A stretch of 26,461 nucleotides of DNA from the NCBI GenBank assembly GCA_026692885.1, contig JAPLNJ010000855.1, forward strand, positions 1 through 26,461, in the 5' to 3' direction. How positions within the stretch are numbered: the first letter of the stretch is position 1; every line of letters starts with the position of its first letter. The position numbers were made by a program, and so were the translations under genes. Below the pieces are notes generated by a model that was given only the letters and a program-made list of their open reading frames with translations, searched no databases and was not told the DNA's origin. The stretch is from Planctomycetota bacterium (GTDB lineage Bacteria; Planctomycetota; Planctomycetia; Pirellulales; Pirellulaceae). This document shows positions 22,102 through 26,461 of the stretch, in pieces.

Positions 22102-22686
22102 ATGCCCACCGACCGCCCATGTCCGCCGTCCCGCGAGGCGTTCACCCTGGTGGAGCTGCTGATCGTCCTGGCGATCCTGGTCATGGGCCTGGCGATGTCT
22201 TGGCCGGCAGTCGGTGGACTGCTGGCCAAGAACGAATTGCGCAGTGCCGCCCAACAGGTTCGCGCTGCCTTGGCCAAGACCCGCCTGGAGGCGATGGAGT
22301 CGGGTGCGGTGCGGCAATTTCGTTATCAGCCGGGGACACGACGCTTTGAGATCACCCGGTTGGCCGCGACAACCGAGCAACCACCGGCCCGTCGGGGCGT
22401 GTCTGGGGACGGCGACGCGACCGACGCGCCGGCTGAGGTCCTGCTGGCCTCCGGCGTTCGCTGGGAGTCGCCGGATACGACCGGAGTCCTGCTCCGACCG
22501 GCCCCGTCTGGCGATGCGAGTGAGCAGGCCTGGTCCGCGCCGATCCTGTTTTTCCCTAACGGGCGCACCTCCAACGCCAGACTGCAACTCGGCGGTCGAC
22601 GTGGTTTCCTGGTCCCGCTCACGCTGCGTGGCGTCACCGGGACCGTCGCCATCGGAAACCTCCAGCGCGCGGAGGAGCAACGATGA
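22102..22686 (+). CDS. gspH: Type II secretion minor pseudopilin GspH
   Basis: A minor pseudopilin near the pseudopilus tip. The 194-residue protein has a short leader (MPTDRPCPPSREA), then FTLVELLIVLAILVMGLAM, with Glu at mature +5. The residue before the cut is Ala13, not the usual Gly. The globular part has the GspH/FimT pattern ELRSAAQQVRAALAKTRLEAMESG and a late FFPNGRTSNARLQL. It is the only pseudopilin here with Ala at -1. The gene begins 27 bp after gspG and its stop codon overlaps the gspI start (ATGA). Its place between gspG and gspI supports the identity. Confidence 0.9.
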   Translation: MPTDRPCPPSREAFTLVELLIVLAILVMGLAMSWPAVGGLLAKNELRSAAQQVRAALAKTRLEAMESGAVRQFRYQPGTRRFEITRLAATTEQPPARRGVSGDGDATDAPAEVLLASGVRWESPDTTGVLLRPAPSGDASEQAWSAPILFFPNGRTSNARLQLGGRRGFLVPLTLRGVTGTVAIGNLQRAEEQR

Positions 22687-23372
22687 GGCTAGCGGAGGGA
22701 GGGCGCGTAGCCAGACTAGCCCAGGGTAGCGGCTGCGCGGCAACCCCGGGTTATGCGGCGCAACCGCTTCGCGGTAATCCGAACGCCAGACGGCGTCTCC
22801 GGCTTTTGGAGTTGCGAGTAGCAGAATTCGCCAGAATTCTGGCCGTTTCGCAGTGTGGCAGTTACCCCGATTCCACCCGAAATCTGGCGATTTCGGCTAC
22901 TTTTCGTCGAAATACGCAACTTCAAAGGTCCCGGCGTCCCTGCCGCTCCGGCTTCTCCTTGTTGGAGGTGTTGCTGGCTACGAGCATCCTGGTCGGGTGC
23001 CTGGTGGTCCTGTCGGAACTGGCCGCGATCGGCCGTCGACTCGTGCAGAATGCCCAGACGCTCACGGCCGCTCAGGCCATCTGCGAGAGTGCGGTCAACG
23101 AGATTCTGGCGGGAGTGAAGCCTCCCGAACCGATCGAGGACCAGGCGGTGGAGGGCCTGCCGGGCTGGCTGGTCAGTGTCGACACCCAACGGCTTCGGCA
23201 ACCGGGTCTGCTCCAACTCCGGGTTACCGTGAAGGAGAATGTTCAAGGCCGCCAGTCGCGCGCCTTCACCCTCGTCCAGTGGCTCCGCGACCCAGAATCG
23301 CAGCGACGCGACGAAGGTCCGTCGCTGCCGCTGCCGCCAGGCCCCCGTCGGGGCGGAGGACGTCGGCCATGA
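22683..23372 (+). CDS. gspI: Type II secretion minor pseudopilin GspI, very long leader
   Basis: GspI nucleates the minor pseudopilin tip complex. Mature sequence starts at F91 (RSG-FSLLEVLLATSILVG) with Glu95 at +5, and the globular region includes AQAICESAVNEILAG, as in the family. The start is supported by GGAGGAG at 22671-22677 and by an ATGA overlap with gspH. This gives a 90-residue leader, where pseudopilin leaders usually have fewer than about 30. The extra codons coincide with palindromic repeats at 22717-22753 and 22803-22928. The only later conventional start in frame before the cut is TTG (22806 or 22812), still leaving a leader of nearly 50. Either the leader was lengthened by in-frame repeat insertion, or an unusual start is used. 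Confidence 0.88.
   Translation: MRLAEGGRVARLAQGSGCAATPGYAAQPLRGNPNARRRLRLLELRVAEFARILAVSQCGSYPDSTRNLAISATFRRNTQLQRSRRPCRSGFSLLEVLLATSILVGCLVVLSELAAIGRRLVQNAQTLTAAQAICESAVNEILAGVKPPEPIEDQAVEGLPGWLVSVDTQRLRQPGLLQLRVTVKENVQGRQSRAFTLVQWLRDPESQRRDEGPSLPLPPGPRRGGGRRP
22717..22753. repeat. Palindrome in the gspI leader
   Basis: TAGCCCAGGGT (22717-22727) pairs with ACCCCGGGTTA (22743-22753), allowing G-T pairs. Small hairpins follow at 22763-22775 (ACCGC/GCGGT) and 22783-22796 (ACGCC/GGCGT). The block has the look of spacer repeats but lies inside a translated frame. Confidence 0.6.
22803..22928. repeat. GTTGCG-terminal element inside the gspI leader
   Basis: The ends CTTTTGGAGTTGCG (left) and CGCAACTTCAAAGG (right) are inverted repeats, 12 of 14. 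Internal hairpins include AGAATTC/GAATTCT around 22823-22840 and CGAAAT/ATTTCG around 22879-22896. With these ends the element is 126 bp, or 42 codons, with no stop codon in the gspI frame. Confidence 0.75.
23355..23360 (+). promoter_or_regulatory. Ribosome binding site fixing the gspJ start
   Basis: GGAGGA lies eight bases before ATG 23369, an ideal distance. Together with the ATGA overlap it argues that gspJ translation starts before the inserted repeats and not after them. Confidence 0.8.
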
Positions 23373-24688
23373 ATCCAGCGGCCCAAGTCCAGCCGACAGA
23401 AGTCTTTGAAGTTGCGCATTTTCGTAGGATGGGTCTCCTGACCCGTCCTTTTCCGCATTTTCGTAGGATGGGTCTCCTGACCCGTCCTTTTCGGATGTTT
23501 CTGAGGTCGGGTCGGAGACCCAAGCTGCAAGAAACGCCGCGAAAACGTGATAGCGCAACTTCCAAGACAGAAGTCATCTACCCGCTTCACGTGGACCGGT
23601 TTCTCCGAGACCGGATTTCGCGTCTCGGAGAGACGCGACCACGTGGGCGAGCGGGGGGCTTTACGCTTCTCGAAATGCTCATCGCGTTGGTGTTGGCATC
23701 GGTGCTGATAAGTGGGCTGTGGGCGCTGTTGTCAACCTACGAGCGGCTCTTCGCCCGAGGACAAACCAAGGTGGAAGAGGCCCAGTTGGCCCGCACGCTG
23801 TTGGAGCAGATCTCCAGCGATCTGAAGAGCGCCATTCCCGACCACGCGGCCGGACTGCTGGGCCAGTCGGCCTCGCTCCGCCGGTTCGGACTGTTCGGCA
23901 CCCAGCGAGCGCTGCAGGTGGATGTGCTGCAGGTGACTCCGTCGCAACTGATTGCGAACCCCCGCCCGCAGGAGACGACGTTGGCACCGGGAAGAACGGG
24001 CCGCGTACCCGAACTGCACACGGTCCAGTATCTGTTTGAGGAACCCCGTGAGCAAACTGACCCGGCGGGTCCCGTCCAGACAGGCTTGGTCCGGCGAGAA
24101 TTGGATTGGGAGACGCCCGCTAGCGAGGCGGCGGCAGAGACCACACGCGATGGTTTGAAGAACCGCCCGACCTCCGTCGTCGATCCGATGGACATCTCCG
24201 CGGGCGGCTTGGACCCCGGCGATGACTCGCTGCTCCGGGTGCCGGAGGTCGTCGGACTGGAGTTCCGCTACTACGACGGTAGTGGCTGGGCGAGCCAGTG
24301 GAACAGCCTGACACAGAAGTCGCTACCGGTCGCCATCGAAGTCTTGCTGAGCCTGAAGACGGCCCCGGAAGCCGGACCTCAACGCCGGGCGAAGGCACCC
24401 ACCGCGGACGAGGAACTGCCCGAAGCGTTGGCCCAGGAGGGACGGCAGGTTAAGGGGCAAACTCACCGCCTGCTGGTGTTTCTACCCAATACGGCGTTGC
24501 TGCGGGCCCCGACAGTTTCGGCCGCCGCGCAGCCCAACTGGCCGAGTCGGCCGGTGCCCCCGCCTCCACCCGTGTTCCGCCCGCCGCCGGTTCCGGTTCC
24601 GCCCACCTTCCCACCGCCTTCCGGCGGTTCCGCACAGGATTCGTTGCGGTCGGTCCTGCCCGAACAGTGGATGAGGAGCGGATCATGA
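23369..24688 (+). CDS. gspJ: Type II secretion minor pseudopilin GspJ, very long leader
   Basis: GspJ joins GspI and GspK at the pseudopilus tip. In this 439-residue protein the mature part starts at F98 (RAGG-FTLLEMLIALVLAS) with Glu102 at +5, followed by ARTLLEQISSDLKSA and a C-terminal region with GLEFRYYDGSGWASQWNS, as in the family. The C-terminus is proline-rich (PPPPPVFRPPPVPVPPTFPP). The start is supported by GGAGGA eight bases upstream and ATGA overlap with gspI. The 97-residue leader is filled by repeat elements at 23403-23567 and 23588-23645. In-frame later starts exist (ATG at residues 21, 34 and 43; GTG at 23591, leaving a 23-residue leader), so the true start needs proof. Confidence 0.88.
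   Translation: MNPAAQVQPTEVFEVAHFRRMGLLTRPFPHFRRMGLLTRPFRMFLRSGRRPKLQETPRKRDSATSKTEVIYPLHVDRFLRDRISRLGETRPRGRAGGFTLLEMLIALVLASVLISGLWALLSTYERLFARGQTKVEEAQLARTLLEQISSDLKSAIPDHAAGLLGQSASLRRFGLFGTQRALQVDVLQVTPSQLIANPRPQETTLAPGRTGRVPELHTVQYLFEEPREQTDPAGPVQTGLVRRELDWETPASEAAAETTRDGLKNRPTSVVDPMDISAGGLDPGDDSLLRVPEVVGLEFRYYDGSGWASQWNSLTQKSLPVAIEVLLSLKTAPEAGPQRRAKAPTADEELPEALAQEGRQVKGQTHRLLVFLPNTALLRAPTVSAAAQPNWPSRPVPPPPPVFRPPPVPVPPTFPPPSGGSAQDSLRSVLPEQWMRSGS
23403..23567. repeat. GTTGCG-terminal element inside the gspJ leader
   Basis: The ends TCTTTGAAGTTGCGC and GCGCAACTTCCAAGA are inverted repeats with one mismatch. The left end matches the right end (reverse complement) of the gspI element at 13 of 14 bases. 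The element is 165 bp, or 55 codons, with no stop codon in the gspJ frame. Confidence 0.8.
23416..23493. repeat. 39-bp tandem duplication within the gspJ-leader element
   Basis: Units at 23416-23454 and 23455-23493 are identical at 38 of 39 bases. Each contains a hairpin GGATGGGTC-TCCT-GACCCGTCC. They encode HFRRMGLLTRPF twice in the gspJ frame. Low divergence indicates a recent duplication. Confidence 0.88.
23588..23645. repeat. Second palindrome in the gspJ leader
   Basis: TCTCCGAGAC (23602-23611) and GTCTCGGAGA (23622-23631) pair perfectly. Outer CACGTGG and CCACGTG extend the stem with mismatches. It is a different repeat type from the 165-bp element next to it, yet also lies in the open gspJ leader frame. 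Confidence 0.75.
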
Positions 24689-26268
24689 AACGCCCCGGCA
24701 TGGTCTTGATCATCGTGCTGGTGGTGGTGGTCATGCTCAGCTTGGCCGGATTGAGCTTCGTGATGAACATGCAAACCGAGGACAAGGCGGCCCGCCTGCA
24801 AGGTCGCCAGTTGCAAGTCGAGCACGTCGTGAGCTCCGGCGCCGAACTGGTGAAAGCTTTCTGCGCGCAGTCGTGGATCGACCAGCAGGAAGCAGGCGGG
24901 GCCTGGGACAACGCCGAGGTGTTCCGCGACGTGCTAGTGTTGGACGACGAGGCCACGGGTCGGCGGACACGGTTCAGCGTCGTGTCCCCGAAGGCCGAGA
25001 ATGCGGAGGTCAGCGGCTGGCGGTTCGGCCTGGAAAATGAGTCGGCGAAACTAAATTTGGGGATCCTGCTCCACTGGGAAGAACGTGAGCCGGGCGCGGC
25101 CCAGCGCGCGCTCCTGGCGCTGCCCGGCATGACCAGCGCGATCGCCGACGCGCTGCTGGATTGGATCGACCCCGATGATGCCTCACGGTCTCAGGGTGCT
25201 GAAGCCGAGTACTACCGGGGCCTGGGTGTTCCCTACGGCCCGCGCAACGGCGTGCCGCAGTGCCTGGAAGAACTGCTGCTGGTCCGCGACGTGACCCGCG
25301 AATTGGTCTTCGGGGCGGCCGCCGACTTGCAGCACTTGTCCGGACTCGAGGGTCGCGACGACCGCGTCGGCCGGAGATCATCGGGATTGTCGGTGTCAGA
25401 CGCACCTTGGGCCTCGCTGCTGACGGTCTGCAGCGACGAACGCAACGAGACCTTGAACGGCCGGCCGCGGATTAACGTCAACCTGGACAACCTGCCGGAT
25501 CTGCATCAGCAATTGGCAGCCGTTCTGGATCGCTCGTGGGCGGACTTCATTGTGCTGTACCGGCAGCGTGGACCTTACCAGAGCAACGCTTCGGCCGACA
25601 CTACGACTCCGGCGGTGAATACGACTCCAGCCGTGAACGCGAATCCGGCGATGAATCTGTCGCTGCCGGCCAAGATACCCATCGGTTCGCTGCTGGATCT
25701 GGTGGGTGCGAAGGTGCGGCTGGACTCTGGAGACGCGCCTCCGGCGGAGATCATGACCAGCCCATTGACCACGGATCCGTTGTCGATGCGAGAAAGCCTG
25801 CCCAAGCTATTGGACGCCACTACGATCACGGCGGACCCGGTAATTGCGGGCCTGGTCAACGTCAACTTGGCGGCCCGTCCTGTGCTCCTGGCAGTTCCCG
25901 GCGTCGACGCGGTCCTGGCTGATCGGCTGCTGGCTGCTCGTGGCCTGCGTGGTCAGCGAGAAGATGCGGCCTTCCATTTCCCCACGTGGCTTCTGACGGA
26001 GGGTCTCGTGGACTTGCCCAAGATGAAGGCGTTGTTGCCGTACTTGACGGGCGGTGGCGATGTGGCCCGGGCACAGCTCGTCGGCTATGATGAACAACCG
26101 GGTCCTACGATGCGCGTGGAACTGGTGATCGACGCGGCCCACACACCGCCGCGGCAGATCTACTGGAAGGACCTCCGGCTGCTGACACAGGGCGACGTGC
26201 GGGAGATGTTCGGCTGGGAAACGCCAGTCACCGCGCGTCCGACAGCGCCTCGCCGCGGCACTCGGTAG
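24685..26268 (+). CDS. gspK: Type II secretion minor pseudopilin GspK
   Basis: GspK caps the pseudopilus. The 527-residue protein has a minimal leader MKRPG, then MVLIIVLVVVVMLSLAGLSF. The mature +5 residue is not Glu, as expected for GspK. The family's helix-hairpin-helix region is clear: ALPGMTSAIADALLDWIDPD, AEAEYYRGLGVPYGPRNGVP and CLEELLLVRDV. It is longer than the usual 320 or so residues. An Asn/Pro/Thr-rich insert with PAVN-type repeats (about residues 308-325) adds length. GAGGAG at 24673-24678 and an ATGA overlap with gspJ define the start; an earlier in-frame ATG at 24667 inside gspJ is less likely. Confidence 0.93.
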   Translation: MKRPGMVLIIVLVVVVMLSLAGLSFVMNMQTEDKAARLQGRQLQVEHVVSSGAELVKAFCAQSWIDQQEAGGAWDNAEVFRDVLVLDDEATGRRTRFSVVSPKAENAEVSGWRFGLENESAKLNLGILLHWEEREPGAAQRALLALPGMTSAIADALLDWIDPDDASRSQGAEAEYYRGLGVPYGPRNGVPQCLEELLLVRDVTRELVFGAAADLQHLSGLEGRDDRVGRRSSGLSVSDAPWASLLTVCSDERNETLNGRPRINVNLDNLPDLHQQLAAVLDRSWADFIVLYRQRGPYQSNASADTTTPAVNTTPAVNANPAMNLSLPAKIPIGSLLDLVGAKVRLDSGDAPPAEIMTSPLTTDPLSMRESLPKLLDATTITADPVIAGLVNVNLAARPVLLAVPGVDAVLADRLLAARGLRGQREDAAFHFPTWLLTEGLVDLPKMKALLPYLTGGGDVARAQLVGYDEQPGPTMRVELVIDAAHTPPRQIYWKDLRLLTQGDVREMFGWETPVTARPTAPRRGTR

Positions 26269-26360
26269 GTTCTGGCTGCCCAGTGTGGGGACCGTCTGGG
26301 ATCGCGAAAGAAATAACTGTCGGATGCTGCCTGTGTGGCACGTCCCTGGAACGACGCAGA
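26269..26360. other. Spacer after gspK
   Basis: No gene and no T-rich terminator are visible between the gspK stop codon and the palindrome that ends the window. Confidence 0.5.
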
Positions 26361-26460
26361 CTGGGGTCAGGCGTACAGAATTCAATTTTCGCGGACCTAT
26401 CGCTCTTGACGGAATTGGGCACATAACCGCGATAATTGAATTCTGTACGCCTGACCCCAG
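26361..26460. repeat. 100-bp REP-like palindrome at the end of the gsp operon
   Basis: The arms at 26361-26387 and 26434-26460 are perfect 27-base reverse complements, beginning CTGGGGTCAGGCGTACAGAA. After one mismatch, six more pairs (TCGCGG/CCGCGA) extend the stem. The loop is 32 bases. The GGGGTCAGGC ends resemble repeats associated with REP-type tyrosine transposases, by recognition only. It may also act as a 3' stabiliser or boundary of the gsp transcript. Confidence 0.88.
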
Positions 26461-26461
26461 A

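Noticed and set aside
23416..23493. Two repeat units that might suggest a CRISPR remnant
   Set aside because: The units are directly adjacent with no spacers, each is itself a hairpin, and no cas gene is present.
22716..23558. 280-codon minus-strand frame opposite gspI/gspJ with a repeated SGDPSYENA-like peptide
   Set aside because: The repeat peptide is simply the reverse reading of the 39-bp tandem palindromes; the rest is antisense to the secretion genes.

Overview
The window looks like chromosomal DNA from a planctomycete, probably of the Pirellulales type. I infer this from high-GC coding sequence, the lineage-typical small hypothetical proteins, an EF-hand secreted protein, DUF4058 and Uma2 proteins, an enlarged TatC, and spacers packed with palindromic repeats. 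No rRNA, tRNA or CRISPR array is visible. The taxonomic call rests on recognition, not on a search.

Layout. Positions 1-1002 hold no convincing gene, only diverged direct and inverted repeats. On the minus strand follow a B12-binding radical SAM protein (1003-2616), a small conserved hypothetical (2730-2999), and the translation cluster rpmE (5410-5667), prfA (4223-5296), prmC (3332-4219), with an intrinsic terminator between rpmE and prfA. A repeat-rich spacer leads to a DUF4058 protein (6245-7033) and a P-II signal protein (7218-7565), both on the plus strand. tatC (7614-8852, minus) is transcribed away from manA (9085-10083, plus). manA is followed by a small lipoprotein, an RluB-type pseudouridine synthase and a PyrK-like electron-transfer flavoprotein. 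On the minus strand are a Uma2 protein, rpsT and a TPR protein. hemD (plus) converges on and overlaps a two-gene module: an AbiEii-type nucleotidyltransferase with an upstream DUF6922 protein, joined by an ATGA overlap. A four-EF-hand exported protein (17285-18091, minus) diverges from the last block.

The last block, 18464-26268, is a compact type II secretion operon, gspE-F-G-H-I-J-K. It supplies the assembly ATPase, inner-membrane platform protein, major pseudopilin and four minor pseudopilins. The H/I, I/J and J/K junctions are ATGA overlaps. gspC, gspD, gspL and gspM are not in the window.

The most unusual signal is a set of palindromic, MITE/REP-like elements. Several share terminal inverted repeats ending in GTTGCG (outer form GATCNNAANGTTGCG). 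Copies lie in spacers, two of them about 36 bp upstream of the rpmE and P-II start codons. Related elements lie inside the translated leaders of gspI and gspJ, where they keep the frame open and would give pseudopilin leader peptides of about 90 and 97 residues. Other points: TatC has a large duplicated insertion in its first periplasmic loop. P-II has Phe at position 51 (the uridylylated Tyr in the enterobacterial protein) plus a 3-residue B-loop insertion. GspG has a long charged tail.
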